A stretch of DNA of 45,303 nucleotides. Origin: Methylophaga sp. OBS4 (GTDB taxonomy: Bacteria > Pseudomonadota > Gammaproteobacteria > Nitrosococcales > Methylophagaceae). Shown piece by piece: positions 1-9,294 of the stretch. The notes below the pieces were generated by a model, which saw nothing but the letters and a program-made list of their open reading frames with translations, was not told the DNA's origin and did no database searches. The first letter of the stretch is position 1, and every line of letters begins with the position of its first letter. The stretch lies in NCBI RefSeq assembly GCF_026319305.1, contig NZ_JAPDMV010000026.1, positions 1-45,303 of the forward strand, read 5' to 3'. Made by a program: the position numbers and the translations under genes.

Positions 1-96
1 TTCTCTATTTGCTGTTGAGAGCGTTGTTGGCTAACCGTCTTAAGCGGCCTTGACCAAGGGAATGACAACGGCTGAACAAGCCTTCTACCCTTGACG

Positions 97-292
97 AATC
101 CGCAGATTACGCAGATGGACGCAGATTATTCCAAGAGATAAGCAAATCTATACCATTATCGGCGCGGCAATGACGGTTCATTTCCAATCCTCTAGTCGGA
201 GTAAGCAACTCAAGACTTTCTACTTGGTGTCGGGAAGCTGCAACATAAATACTTGTTCTTAAATCTGCGTCCATCTGCGTAATCTGCGGATT
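97..292. repeat. Inverted-repeat element, perfect 31-bp arms
   Basis: Bases 97-127 are the exact reverse complement of 262-292, with 134 bp between them. The arms are built from the short word CGCAGAT repeated with small changes. A degenerate pair of similar arms occurs at 22545-22744 at almost the same spacing. The whole 1-431 stretch before the first gene holds only this element. The minus-strand reading frame across it has no recognisable protein features and owes part of its length to the repeat. It could be a small non-autonomous mobile element or a folded RNA. Confidence 0.8.
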
Positions 293-431
293 TATGGATT
301 GCCACGGAGACCCGTGAACCCAGGTGAAAATTCTTTGGGATTCAAGGGGCTCCACCAGTCTCTGCCCCATTATTTCCACAAAGGCGTAAGCTTAAGGAGT
401 TTTTCGATTAAGCTGATTTAAAGGTGATTTT

Positions 432-1283
432 ATGGCTGCTGATAATTTCACGATAAGAACAATGACACGTGACGACCTCAATATCGCTGTGAATTGGGCA
501 GCAGCAGAGGGATGGAACCCCGGGCTATACGATGCCGATACCTACTATACCGCTGACCCGAGCGGTTTTTTTATTGGTGAAATCGGTAACAAGCCTGTGG
601 CCACCATTTCTGCCGTCAAATATGGGGGCAGGTTTGGTTTTTTGGGCTTTTTCATCGTCAGCCCGGCATATCGTGGCAATGGATATGGACGCCAAATATG
701 GCACACAGCTATCGATTATCTTGGCGGCATGAACATCGGGCTGGATGGCGTGGTCGCCCAACAGGAAAATTACAAAAAATTCGGCTTCAAGCTGGCCCAC
801 CGTAATATGCGCTATGAAGGACTCAGCGGCGGCGAGCTTCCGGACAATGTCAATCTTGTAAAGCTGGCTGATTTGCCTTTTGACATTGTGGCGAGCTATG
901 ACAGAGCATTCTTCCCTGCCGATCGTTCAACTTTTATCGAACACTGGATTAACCAGCCTGAAAGCCAGGCTTTAGGCATCATGCAAGATGACCAACTTAC
1001 TGCCTATGGGGTGATTCGTAAATGCCTGCGCGGCTATAAAATCGGTCCGTTGTTTGCTGATACGCCTGAGCTCGCCGAACAGCTTTTTCTGGCATTAAAG
1101 GCCAGTGTCACACCAGCAGAGCCGGTTTATCTGGATGTACCGGCAATCAACACGCAAGCTGTCGCTTTGGCTCAGCGTCACCATATGACCATCATGTTCG
1201 AAACCGCACGAATGTATACGATGGAACTGCCGGATATCTCATTAAACCGGACATTTGGTGTAACTTCTTTTGAGTTGGGCTAA
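432..1283 (+). CDS. Two-domain GNAT family N-acetyltransferase
   Basis: This 283-residue protein is predicted to move an acetyl group from acetyl-CoA to an unidentified amine. The N-terminal half is a GNAT fold. Its acetyl-CoA binding motif A is seen around residues 76-90, with R81-G-N-G-Y-G86 forming the pyrophosphate loop. The C-terminal half (about 150-283) resembles the second domain of YitH-type acetyltransferases. The start is supported by AAGGTG six bases upstream. It stands alone, 48 bp before the aldo/keto reductase gene in the same direction. The substrate cannot be read from the sequence. Confidence 0.85.
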   Translation: MAADNFTIRTMTRDDLNIAVNWAAAEGWNPGLYDADTYYTADPSGFFIGEIGNKPVATISAVKYGGRFGFLGFFIVSPAYRGNGYGRQIWHTAIDYLGGMNIGLDGVVAQQENYKKFGFKLAHRNMRYEGLSGGELPDNVNLVKLADLPFDIVASYDRAFFPADRSTFIEHWINQPESQALGIMQDDQLTAYGVIRKCLRGYKIGPLFADTPELAEQLFLALKASVTPAEPVYLDVPAINTQAVALAQRHHMTIMFETARMYTMELPDISLNRTFGVTSFELG

Positions 1284-1331
1284 GCTGCAAAAGTTAATTA
1301 CAAAGAGAGCTTGAAGGAAACGCTTTAAACC

Positions 1332-2150
1332 GTGAAAAATATGCCACTTATCATCTATGGCACTGCCTGGAAAAAAGAACGCACAACGGAGCTGGTCTTA
1401 ACCGCTTTTAATGCCGGGTTTCGTGGCTTCGATACGGCCTGCCAGCCTAAGCATTACGCGGAGCCGCTGGTAGGGGAAGCTTTGAAAACCTTGCATGATC
1501 AAGGTGTCGCCCGCGCCGATTATTACCTGCAGACCAAGTTCACGCCCCTGTCCGGCCAGGATCCCAAGCGGGTTCCTTACGATCCCACTGCACCGATTGC
1601 CACTCAAGTGGCCCAGTCGTTCGCCTGTTCACAACAAAACCTGCATAGCGATTATGTCGATAGTCTGATATTGCACTCGCCTTTGGATACTTACCCCCGA
1701 ACACTGATGGCCTGGCACGCCATGGAACAGATTCAACAGCAAGGCGGTGCCCAACAGCTGGGGATCAGCAATTGTTATCAACTGGACACTGTGAAGGCGT
1801 TATATGCCGACGCCGAGATCAAGCCGACAATCTTGCAAAACCGCTTTGTGCAGGAGACGAACTATGACGCTGAGCTGCGTGCCTGGTGTCGTGAGCATAG
1901 CATCACTTATCAAAGCTTCTGGACGCTTACCGCCAATCCCCATATCCTGCATCACCCCACCATGGCGTCACTGGCCCAGCAGCATAAAGCAACGCCGGAA
2001 CAGATTCTGTTTTGTTACCTGGGTCAAATAGATATCGTGCCGCTGACAGGTACGACTTCTGTGCAACATATGCAACAGGATCTCGCCAGTTTTGATATCA
2101 ACTTGTCAGCCACAGAGCTAGATGCATTAGCGGCATTATTCCACCACTAA
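1332..2150 (+). CDS. Aldo/keto reductase
   Basis: A 272-residue NAD(P)H-dependent oxidoreductase of the (beta/alpha)8 aldo/keto reductase family. Three tetrad positions are clear: Asp in GFDTAC near residue 35, Lys in LQTKF and His in LILHSP. The segment after the Asp reads CQPKHYAEP, so the catalytic Tyr is about three residues further from the Asp than in classic members. This QPKHY form is, from memory, a recurring subgroup. The GTG at 1332 is chosen because AAGGAA lies 12 bases upstream. An ATG at 1341 is the alternative. The physiological substrate is unknown. Confidence 0.85.
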   Translation: MKNMPLIIYGTAWKKERTTELVLTAFNAGFRGFDTACQPKHYAEPLVGEALKTLHDQGVARADYYLQTKFTPLSGQDPKRVPYDPTAPIATQVAQSFACSQQNLHSDYVDSLILHSPLDTYPRTLMAWHAMEQIQQQGGAQQLGISNCYQLDTVKALYADAEIKPTILQNRFVQETNYDAELRAWCREHSITYQSFWTLTANPHILHHPTMASLAQQHKATPEQILFCYLGQIDIVPLTGTTSVQHMQQDLASFDINLSATELDALAALFHH

Positions 2151-2268
2151 GAACCTGTCTACGCCATCACTTATAGAATTTCAGGCATCAACAATTGGTT
2201 AAATAATGCTCAAGTCAGCCCGGAATCAGCCGATACCTGGATATCACTCACGCAACGAGGCCAAACCA

Positions 2269-2847
2269 ATGTCAGTGTCATTTCAACCTTTTGGTCAAAC
2301 AGTCAGTTCTCTCGCCAAAGACCCTGCCAACAAGAGTGATGGCCCCTTCGGGCAAACAATCTCGGCGATGGCTCACGAGAAAAAAAGCACGACTAGTGAA
2401 TTCAACAAATCCATCCTCGATGTTTCGCTGCGTCTTAGCGAAAGCCGCGGCGATGGGGCACTGTCGTTGCTCTACAAAACCGCTCTGGAAGGCATTAATG
2501 AACAGTTGCAAAGCGAATTCGGCAGTGATGCGATTCAGGGCGCTTTTTTCCAGGACACAGATGTTTCCCCCGACGCGACCGCCGAGCGTATTGTGCAGGC
2601 CGGCACCGGTTTTTTTAATTCTTATTACGCCAGTCATCAGGATCTGACGCTTGAAGAAGCACTGACCTCGTTTGCACAAGTCATCAGTAACGGGATTGAT
2701 CAGGGGTTTAGCGAAGCCCGCGAGATTCTCAACAACTTGCAAGTACTGAAAGGCACTGTCGCCACCAATATCGACCACACTTACGATCTGGTTCAACAAG
2801 GCCTGCAAGCCTTTGTCAAAAACTACAGCACTAACCAGCAAGCCTGA
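2269..2847 (+). CDS. DUF5610 domain-containing protein
   Basis: A soluble 192-residue protein of unknown function that I assign to the DUF5610 family from its C-terminal half, which ends in a TYDLVQQGLQAF segment. The N-terminus contains two copies of a PFGQT(V/I)S motif. The ATG at 2269 has GAGG eight bases upstream and is preferred over an in-frame ATG at 2206 that lacks such a site. A second, broken copy lies at 12256-12541, so this is the surviving member of a duplicated pair. No signal peptide or membrane segment is seen. A GC-rich hairpin follows the stop. Confidence 0.75.
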   Translation: MSVSFQPFGQTVSSLAKDPANKSDGPFGQTISAMAHEKKSTTSEFNKSILDVSLRLSESRGDGALSLLYKTALEGINEQLQSEFGSDAIQGAFFQDTDVSPDATAERIVQAGTGFFNSYYASHQDLTLEEALTSFAQVISNGIDQGFSEAREILNNLQVLKGTVATNIDHTYDLVQQGLQAFVKNYSTNQQA

Positions 2848-2871
2848 TAAGTTTTTATCCATTGCCCAAGA

Positions 2872-2898
2872 GCAACCGCGGCGCTCCGTTGCGGTTGC
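2872..2898 (+). terminator. Hairpin after the DUF5610 gene
   Basis: GCAACCGC at 2872-2879 pairs perfectly with GCGGTTGC at 2891-2898 across an 11-nt loop. It starts 25 bp after the stop codon. The downstream bases are not T-rich, so it may not be a classical intrinsic terminator. Its right arm overlaps the start of the direct repeat that borders the transporter block. Confidence 0.4.
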
Positions 2899-2929
2899 AT
2901 CACTATCCCTATCCATGTAAAACAATCCC
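2892..2929 (+). repeat. Direct repeat, left copy bordering the ABC transporter block
   Basis: This segment matches 7219-7249 in the same orientation. CGGTT, then G or A, then CATCACTATCC is followed by GTAAAACAATCC. The left copy has six to seven extra bases (a second CTATCC) in the middle. The two copies bracket the four-gene transporter almost exactly. Confidence 0.65.
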
Positions 2930-2940
2930 TATCAGCTTCT

Positions 2941-2992
2941 AAGTGGTCGAGCAGAGAGATATCTTGCTCCGCTCTCTCGTTCGGCACCACTC
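2941..2992. promoter_or_regulatory. Imperfect palindrome upstream of the sugar transporter operon
   Basis: AGTGGT at 2942-2947 is mirrored by ACCACT at 2986-2991, with further partial pairing of AGAGAGA against TCTCTCG inside. It lies 38 bp before the transporter lipoprotein start, where an operator or leader hairpin would be expected. The 13-base word TTCGGCACCACTC (2980-2992) recurs at 25912-25924. No -35/-10 pair is convincing here. Confidence 0.3.
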
Positions 2993-3029
2993 AAAACAAG
3001 GGTCGTGAATAAAACGGAGAGGCGAACAC

Positions 3030-4340
3030 ATGAGCCCGTTGAAGCGCATCACCTTGACCTTCACTTTGCTGCCAATCCTGCTCGGCGGCGGCTGCAGTGA
3101 CGAGGATACGACAGGTGCCGTCACCACTATTGAGGTGTGGGCGCATGCGGGCCAGCAAAGCGAGCGCCGAACCCTGGGAGCTCAGGTGGCCCGCTTCAAC
3201 GCGCAGCAAGCAGGAACGTTTCGGATTGAACTTACCCTCATTCCTGAAGGCAGCTATAACGATCAAGTGCAGGCCGCAGCAGTAGCCGGCGAATTACCGG
3301 ATCTGCTCGAATTCGACGGACCGTTTCTTTACACCTACGCCTGGCAAGGGCGGCTTCGAACCCTTGACGACCTGTTATCACAGTCACTCCTCGACGATCT
3401 GCTCCCATCCATTCTTGAACAGGGGCGCTACCACGACCGCCTTTGGGCAGTAGGCACTTTCGATTCCGGCCTTGGCCTCTATGCCGACCGCCGGACTTTA
3501 CAGGAAGTTGGCGCCCGTATCCCCAGTCTCGATGCTCCCTGGAGCATCGATGAGTTTGACGCATTGATTGAACAGTTGGCAGCAACAGATCCCGACGCGC
3601 AGGTGCTCGACCTCAAGCTCAACTACGCCGGCGAGTGGTACACCTATGCCATGTCGCCGCTGCTGCAGTCCGCCGGCGGAGATCTTATCGACCGAGATGC
3701 GCAGCAGGCCGCCGGAATACTTGACGGCCCTGCTTCGATCGCCGCCATGACGACTATTCAGAACTGGATAAAAAAGGGCCGGATCGATCCCAACATCGAC
3801 GATGCCGCCTTCACCAGCGGCCGGGTGGCATTGGCATTGGGCGGCCACTGGAACTATCCCCGCTACCACGACAAGTTGGGCGATAACCTGTTGCTGCTGC
3901 CACTGCCAGACTTCGGTGAAGGCCCCAAAAGCGGGCAAGGATCCTGGTGCTGGGCCATGACTGCCGACAGCCGCCATCCCAACGAGGCAGCCGCGTTTCT
4001 CAGCTTCCTGCTCAAAACCGACGAAGTGCTTGCCATGAGCGAGGCTAATAGCGCCGTTCCCGCCAGTTATCGTGCCATCGCCCGCTCTCCCCGTTACCGC
4101 GAGGGTGGCGTGCTGCGCCTTTTCGTCGAGCAGTTGCAGCAGGGCTACAGTGTGCCGCGTCCGCAAACTCCCGCCTATCCGGTCATCACCGCCGAGTTCC
4201 AGAAAGTGGTGGTTCGTATCCGCGCCGGTGCCTCGGTACAGCAATCGCTAACGACAGCAGCGAAGGAGATCGACCGCGAGATAGCGGATAACCGCGGCTA
4301 TCCGCTGGTCGGCCGCGCCAAAGAGGAAGTGGAGCGATGA
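3030..4340 (+). CDS. Carbohydrate ABC transporter substrate-binding lipoprotein
   Basis: A 436-residue extracellular solute-binding protein of the MalE/UgpB type (family 1). It is predicted to capture a sugar or sugar derivative in the periplasm and hand it to the permeases encoded next. The N-terminus is a lipoprotein signal: a basic start, a hydrophobic stretch and LGGGC with Cys22 as the lipid site. Gly at -3 is slightly unusual for a lipobox. The mature protein opens with the IEVWAHAG strand typical of the family. GGAGAGG sits about seven bases before the ATG. The stop overlaps the next start as ATGA, so the genes are translationally coupled. The sugar cannot be named, and no glycosidase gene is adjacent. 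Confidence 0.9.
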   Translation: MSPLKRITLTFTLLPILLGGGCSDEDTTGAVTTIEVWAHAGQQSERRTLGAQVARFNAQQAGTFRIELTLIPEGSYNDQVQAAAVAGELPDLLEFDGPFLYTYAWQGRLRTLDDLLSQSLLDDLLPSILEQGRYHDRLWAVGTFDSGLGLYADRRTLQEVGARIPSLDAPWSIDEFDALIEQLAATDPDAQVLDLKLNYAGEWYTYAMSPLLQSAGGDLIDRDAQQAAGILDGPASIAAMTTIQNWIKKGRIDPNIDDAAFTSGRVALALGGHWNYPRYHDKLGDNLLLLPLPDFGEGPKSGQGSWCWAMTADSRHPNEAAAFLSFLLKTDEVLAMSEANSAVPASYRAIARSPRYREGGVLRLFVEQLQQGYSVPRPQTPAYPVITAEFQKVVVRIRAGASVQQSLTTAAKEIDREIADNRGYPLVGRAKEEVER

Positions 4341-5233
4341 AACAGCGTTTCGGCGATCAAACCGGCGTCGGCCTGTTGTTAGCTGCACCGGCCCTGCTCG
4401 GCCTGATGCTGTTTGTACTGTTGCCGTTCCTGCTGGCACTGCTGCTTGCCTTCACCAATTTGCGTCTCGGCTCACCGCTGCCACTGGAATATGTCGGTTT
4501 GGAGCAGTTTCGCCGGATATTTACTGATCCAGCCTTTCTCCACGCCCTGGGCAACAACTTGCTGTTCGCAGCGATCGTGGTGCCGCTGCAAACGGCGCTG
4601 GCGCTGGGACTGGCTTTGTTGCTCAACCACAGGCTGAAAGGAACCGCTCTGTTCCGCACCTTGTTTTTCATGCCGGTGGTGTTTCCGATGTCACTGGTGG
4701 CAGTGGTCTGGGTACTGATCTACGCGCCCGGTCCGGACGGTATGCTCAACGCCTTTCTCAATCAACTCAGCTTCGGCTACTGGCAGCCTCGCGATTTTTT
4801 GCGCGACGAGCAGTTGGCATTGCCGGCCATCATGCTGCTCTCCATCTGGCAGGGCGCCGGCTTCCAGATGGTGATCCTGCTCGCCGGACTGCAGGCGATC
4901 CCGGGCGAACTTTTTGAAGCGGCAGCACTGGACGGTGCCGGACGCTGGCAGCGCTTTCGTCACATCACGCTGCCGCAACTGCGCAACCCGCTTATCTTCG
5001 TCATGCTGTTCACCACAATACTCGCCTTCCGCCTGTTCGATCAGGTGCAGATCATGACCCGCGGCGGCCCCGACAACGTCACCACCACGGTAATGTACGA
5101 GACCGTGCAGGCGCTGTTCACCCGCCAGGAGGTAGCCCGCGCCAGTGCCATGACCGTGGTGTTTTTCCTGCTGGTACTGATAGTCACGCTACTGCAGCGC
5201 TGGCTGCTACGGCAAGAGCGGGAGGTTAAATGA
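4337..5233 (+). CDS. Sugar ABC transporter permease, MalF/UgpA type
   Basis: A 298-residue inner-membrane permease with six predicted transmembrane helices, the first near residues 13-37. The cytoplasmic EAA loop that docks on the ATPase is visible as EAAALDGAGRWQRF near residue 195. It would pair with the next permease to form the channel. It overlaps its neighbours on both sides by 4 bp (ATGA), which is strong evidence for one operon. The segment is GC-rich compared with the flanking genes, in line with the whole transporter block. Confidence 0.9.
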   Translation: MKQRFGDQTGVGLLLAAPALLGLMLFVLLPFLLALLLAFTNLRLGSPLPLEYVGLEQFRRIFTDPAFLHALGNNLLFAAIVVPLQTALALGLALLLNHRLKGTALFRTLFFMPVVFPMSLVAVVWVLIYAPGPDGMLNAFLNQLSFGYWQPRDFLRDEQLALPAIMLLSIWQGAGFQMVILLAGLQAIPGELFEAAALDGAGRWQRFRHITLPQLRNPLIFVMLFTTILAFRLFDQVQIMTRGGPDNVTTTVMYETVQALFTRQEVARASAMTVVFFLLVLIVTLLQRWLLRQEREVK

Positions 5234-6060
5234 AATATTGGTTACAGCGCAGCTTCAACTATCTGTTTCTCACCCTCGCAGCACTGCTGTTCCTGGCGCC
5301 GGTGGTGATGATGCTGGTCGGCAGCCTCAAGCCGGATCAGCAGGTATTCGTGGAAGCCGGCTCGCTGAGCGCCTTTATCCCCGGCGAGGCTTCGCTGGAC
5401 AATTATGCCGACGTCTTTGCCCGCAGTGACTTCCTGCGCTTTCTGTTCAATTCCCTGTTCATCACCGGCACCATCGTTATCGCCGGTCTGCTCGTCAACT
5501 CACTGGCCGCCTATGCCTTTGCCCGCCTGCAGTGGCGCGGGCGTGATTTGCTGTTCAACCTGGTGCTGGCACTGATGATCCTGCCGCTGGAAGCGATCGC
5601 CGTGCCACTATTCTACCAGGTGGCCGTGCTCGGCCTGCGCGATACCTACACGGCCCAGATCCTGCCGTTTATCGCTAATACCTTTGCCATCTATCTGTTC
5701 TACTCCTTCTTTATCGGCCTGCCGCGGGAACTGGAGGAAGCGGCGCGACTGGACGGCGCATCGACCTTGCGCATCTTCTTCAGCATCATTGTGCCCAACT
5801 CGAAACCGGTGTTCGCCAGTGTGACCATCCTGACCTTCCTGCTCTGGTGGGGTTCCTACCTATGGCCGCTGATGGTCACTATCGGCCCCGAAGTGCGGCC
5901 GTTGCCGGTAGCCATTGCCAGTTTCTACACCCTGCCGCCGCTCCAGTGGGGTGACATCCTCGCTTTCGGCGTGATGATGGTATCGCCGGTACTGCTGATC
6001 TTCCTGCTGTTCCAGCGCTGGTTCGTCCGCGGCGTGGCGGCATCGGCAATCAAGGGATAA
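5230..6060 (+). CDS. Sugar ABC transporter permease, MalG/UgpE type
   Basis: A 276-residue second permease of the carbohydrate uptake (CUT1) class. The EAA loop reads EEAARLDGASTLRIFF near residue 175. A hydrophobic first helix (about 11-32) and five more membrane segments are evident. GGAGGT lies just three bases before the ATG, inside the end of the previous gene. The ATPase gene starts four bases after the stop. It is expected to form a heterodimer with the preceding permease. Confidence 0.9.
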   Translation: MKYWLQRSFNYLFLTLAALLFLAPVVMMLVGSLKPDQQVFVEAGSLSAFIPGEASLDNYADVFARSDFLRFLFNSLFITGTIVIAGLLVNSLAAYAFARLQWRGRDLLFNLVLALMILPLEAIAVPLFYQVAVLGLRDTYTAQILPFIANTFAIYLFYSFFIGLPRELEEAARLDGASTLRIFFSIIVPNSKPVFASVTILTFLLWWGSYLWPLMVTIGPEVRPLPVAIASFYTLPPLQWGDILAFGVMMVSPVLLIFLLFQRWFVRGVAASAIKG

Positions 6061-6064
6061 CGCT

Positions 6065-7201
6065 ATGGCCGAGGTCATATTTGAAAAAGTAAGCAAATCC
6101 TTTGACGGCGGTGAGCAGGTCATTGACTCCCTGGATCTGACGGTTAAGGACGGAGAACTGATGGTGCTGGTGGGCCCTTCCGGTTGCGGCAAGTCAACCG
6201 TGCTGCGCATGGTGGCAGGACTGGAATCGGTCAGTACCGGCTTCATCCGCATCGGGGGGCAAGTCGTCAATAACCTGCCACCACAACAGCGTAAGGTTGC
6301 GATGGTATTCCAGAATTACGCGCTCTACCCGCATATGACGGTGCAGCAAAACCTTGCCTTTCCATTGAAAATGCAGAAACTTCCGCCTGCCGAAATCGAA
6401 AAGCGTGTGCAGGAAACAGCGGCGCGGCTCGATCTCAGCAAACAATTGGAGCGCCGTCCCAAGGCGCTGTCAGGCGGTCAGCAGCAGCGGGTCGCCATGG
6501 GCCGCGCCATCATCCGCGATGCCGATTTGTTCCTGATGGACGAACCGCTTTCTAACCTCGACGCCAAGCTGCGAGTGCAGATCCGCAGCGATATCGCCGC
6601 CCTGCAGGCCCGCCTCGGCATCACCACCCTTTATGTCACGCACGATCAGACCGAGGCAATGACTCTGGGCCAACGGGTCGCGGTGATGCGAGATGGCAAA
6701 CTCCAGCAGGTCGCAGCGCCGCATACACTCTACACCTCACCCGCCAACATCTTCGTCGCCGGTTTCATCGGCAGCCCCGGCATGAACATCATGCGCGCGG
6801 CACTGGAACAGGAAGGTGATAAACATTATCTGCGGCTGGGCGGGCAGCGCCTGATGCTGAACAAGACGGTTGTCGAGCGCCATTCCGGCCTAACCGTCTA
6901 CCCACACGCTGAGCTGCTCACCGGCATCCGTCCCGAACACCTCAGCCTCACCGACAAGACCGGACCTGACACGTTCGCCGTCATCACCAACACTACCGAG
7001 TCCCTCGGCCACGAAACCATTCTTTACGCAGACAGTGAGGTCGCAACCCTCGTCACTGACACCCGCCCGCCGGGCCCACAAGGGCGTCTGGTCAGCGTGC
7101 TTTCCGGGCACCGCCCGCTTGGCCGCGGCGATCCCATCCATCTGCTTCCCGACCTTGATCGGCTGCATCTTTTCGGTCTAGACGGTAACAGCCTGGCCTG
7201 A
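6065..7201 (+). CDS. Sugar ABC transporter ATP-binding protein, MalK/UgpC/MsmX type
   Basis: A 378-residue ATPase that powers the importer from the cytoplasm. Walker A is GPSGCGKST (37-45), the Q-loop Gln is Q83, the signature is LSGGQ (135-139), Walker B ends in D159-E160 and the H-loop is H193. Residues beyond about 240 form the TOBE/OB regulatory domain found in MalK-like subunits, sometimes a site of inducer exclusion. It is the last gene of the four-gene operon. Its closest relatives by motif transport glycerol-3-phosphate, maltose or other oligosaccharides. The specificity rests with the binding protein and is unknown. Confidence 0.9.
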   Translation: MAEVIFEKVSKSFDGGEQVIDSLDLTVKDGELMVLVGPSGCGKSTVLRMVAGLESVSTGFIRIGGQVVNNLPPQQRKVAMVFQNYALYPHMTVQQNLAFPLKMQKLPPAEIEKRVQETAARLDLSKQLERRPKALSGGQQQRVAMGRAIIRDADLFLMDEPLSNLDAKLRVQIRSDIAALQARLGITTLYVTHDQTEAMTLGQRVAVMRDGKLQQVAAPHTLYTSPANIFVAGFIGSPGMNIMRAALEQEGDKHYLRLGGQRLMLNKTVVERHSGLTVYPHAELLTGIRPEHLSLTDKTGPDTFAVITNTTESLGHETILYADSEVATLVTDTRPPGPQGRLVSVLSGHRPLGRGDPIHLLPDLDRLHLFGLDGNSLA

Positions 7202-7516
7202 GTCAAAACTATCCCCTACGGTTACATCACTATCCAGGTAAAACAATCCATAGCTTATTAGCAGCAGTCGTGCAGAAGGTAATACCGTGTTCTGCGACAC
7301 TTTATCTCTCAAGGAAGAAAATTAGGTGGCCAATCAAATCTACAACGCTCAACGGTGAGCAGTCCATGTCACGCTGAAAACGGTTCGTGGCCCGGTCCGG
7401 GGCCAGCTTCCATTTGATTGTCACCGATGTGGGTTTTCTCGATATCACCAGTCAGGGTCAGAGGTCGTTGATCTTACGGTGGCGACCGGAAGTAGCAATA
7501 ATGCCTGAAGGACAGA
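7202..7516. other. Gene-free gap between convergent transporter and kinase genes
   Basis: The 315-bp gap holds the right direct repeat (7219-7249) and a bulged hairpin at 7267-7298 (CAGAA/TTCTG stem extended by GTCG/GAC). The hairpin may end the transporter transcript but lacks a good T-run. A GTG-initiated frame from 7387 runs antisense into the kinase gene and shows no protein motif. I do not call it a gene. Confidence 0.5.
7219..7249 (+). repeat. Direct repeat, right copy bordering the ABC transporter block
   Basis: This copy matches 2892-2929 in the same orientation and begins 17 bp after the ATPase stop. The shared words are CATCACTATCC and GTAAAACAATCC. The pair could be a duplicated target, a recombination scar or a repeated regulatory tail. 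Confidence 0.65.
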
Positions 7517-9202
7517 CTAACTCAACCGCTCTGCTCGCATATGATCCAGCCGGTTGTGATACAGCGGTAACAGGATTTCGAAGGTACTGCTGACACCTAC
7601 CGTACTTTCCACCCTGATTTTACCGTTCATCATTTCAACAATATGCTTGGTGATACTCAGCCCTATGCCCGTTCCTTCGATGTGCGATTTTTCAGCGTTG
7701 AGACGTTGGAAAGGCTCGAATACCTCTTCAACGAATTCTGTAGGAATGCCCTTGCCGGTATCTGTGATGCTGAATAATGCGTGAGTGTCATCAAACTTAT
7801 CGGATTTTATAATAACACTGCCACCCTCCCGGTTGTACTTGATCGCATTGGAAAGCAGGTTAAGCATGACCTGTTTAAAGCGCGTTACATCAACCTTGAT
7901 CACAATACCTGGCGTGGTTTGCTTGATGACATCGACATTCCATTTTCGGGCCAATGGTTTAATCAGCTCAATAGACTCGTCGATTAGATGATCTGCCTCA
8001 ACAGCTTCGAGCTTGAGGCTGAACTTGCCGGATTCAATCTTTGATAGATCCAATAATTCACTGATCAAGGTCAGCAGATGTTTGCCGGCCTTGACGATTT
8101 CCCTAGCGGAACCCCTGTCTTCAGCACCAAGCTTCGGAGCAGATTCCAGCAGTTGCCCAAAACCGAGAATGGCATTTAACGGTGTACGCAGTTCATGGCT
8201 CATATTGGCCAAAAACTGCGATTTAGCCTGATTAGCTGTTTCTGCCTTTTCTTTGGCAATGGTTAATTCGGCTTCAATGAGCCTTCGCCGCTTTATTTCC
8301 TGATTCAGCTTCCAGCCCCAAAATCCGAACATACCGGTCAACATTGTCGCGGCACCCAGGATTAGCAATATCAGTCGATAGTCGGTTTTATGTTCATAAG
8401 TCACCGCTACCCAATTTCTTGAGATAGCATTTTTTTCTTCATCGGTAATAGACTTCAACCCTTTTTCGATGATGGATCTTAACTGAGGCAAATTGTCGCT
8501 TACTGCCATGTGAATTGAGGATCCATAGGGTGTTTCATCTATGACTTTGATATTGCCGAAGCCTAAATTCCGGGCAACGTAATTGATGATAACCAGGTTA
8601 CCGATATAGGCATCGACCTTGCCTGATATCAACGCTGCCAGCGCTTCATCTGCTATATCGACCCGATATAATTGAATTTCAGGATGATTTTTTTCGAGCA
8701 ATCGGGACGCGGCGCCTGCTTTAAATACAGCGACTTTCCTGCCCTTCAGGTCTTGCAGGTTTTGGAGATCATTGGTTTCCTTTCGAACAAAGATGACGAA
8801 AGGCATTTTCATATAGGGATTTTCCAGGGCAATAAATTTAGACTTTGCCAGCGATTGAGGATTGGCCACTGCAGACAGCATGTCAGCCGTTTCTTTTTGT
8901 GGATCTTCGACTGAGTGTACAAATCTGAACTTGATCGAAAGTTTTTTCTCAAGCAGTTTCAGGTAGTCAACCGAAATGCCCCTGAACTTGTGATCTTCAT
9001 TTAGAAACTCAACCGGTGCCCAGCCGTGACTAACAGCAACAGAAACTTCAGGATTTGCCTGTATCCAGTGACGCTCGTCAGCTGTCAACTCAATAGCTGA
9101 TAGCTCAGCGCTGTTCTCGGCACAATAGGCGACGCTGACTTCAGCTACAAGCAAAATCAGAACAAAAAGCAAGGAATGTAAGACTTTATGACAACTGGGC
9201 AT
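7517..9202 (-). CDS. Sensor histidine kinase with periplasmic SBP_bac_3 domain
   Basis: A 561-residue membrane kinase. Residues 1-28 form a signal peptide. About 40-270 is a periplasmic solute-binding domain of family 3 (BvgS-like Venus flytrap), followed by a transmembrane helix at 275-297 and a short coiled segment. The HisKA box has phospho-acceptor H336 (MSHELRTPL). The HATPase domain shows N452, DTGKG (481-485) and GTGIGL (510-515). There is no receiver or Hpt domain, so a separate response regulator is needed and none is adjacent. Family 3 domains usually bind amino acids or other small polar ligands, so a link to the sugar importer next door is not implied. The start lacks a strong ribosome site. 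Confidence 0.9.
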   Translation of the reverse strand: MPSCHKVLHSLLFVLILLVAEVSVAYCAENSAELSAIELTADERHWIQANPEVSVAVSHGWAPVEFLNEDHKFRGISVDYLKLLEKKLSIKFRFVHSVEDPQKETADMLSAVANPQSLAKSKFIALENPYMKMPFVIFVRKETNDLQNLQDLKGRKVAVFKAGAASRLLEKNHPEIQLYRVDIADEALAALISGKVDAYIGNLVIINYVARNLGFGNIKVIDETPYGSSIHMAVSDNLPQLRSIIEKGLKSITDEEKNAISRNWVAVTYEHKTDYRLILLILGAATMLTGMFGFWGWKLNQEIKRRRLIEAELTIAKEKAETANQAKSQFLANMSHELRTPLNAILGFGQLLESAPKLGAEDRGSAREIVKAGKHLLTLISELLDLSKIESGKFSLKLEAVEADHLIDESIELIKPLARKWNVDVIKQTTPGIVIKVDVTRFKQVMLNLLSNAIKYNREGGSVIIKSDKFDDTHALFSITDTGKGIPTEFVEEVFEPFQRLNAEKSHIEGTGIGLSITKHIVEMMNGKIRVESTVGVSSTFEILLPLYHNRLDHMRAERLS

Positions 9203-9294
9203 TGAAAATAGACTTTACCCCAAATCATGCATTATGCAACTTTTGTTTTACGTGTGATTTTCCTCTGTTTTTAATACTGCCGACTGCAAGATGA

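Noticed and set aside
107-379. A 90-codon minus-strand frame at the window start
   Set aside because: It runs through both arms of the inverted repeat, shows no protein family and has no coherent start signal.
2278-2925. Long minus-strand frame opposite the DUF5610 gene
   Set aside because: The plus-strand frame has a ribosome site and a related decayed copy elsewhere in the same frame. The antisense frame has no family features.
7387-7593. A 68-codon plus-strand frame between the transporter and kinase
   Set aside because: It starts with GTG without a ribosome site and ends inside the antisense of the kinase gene.
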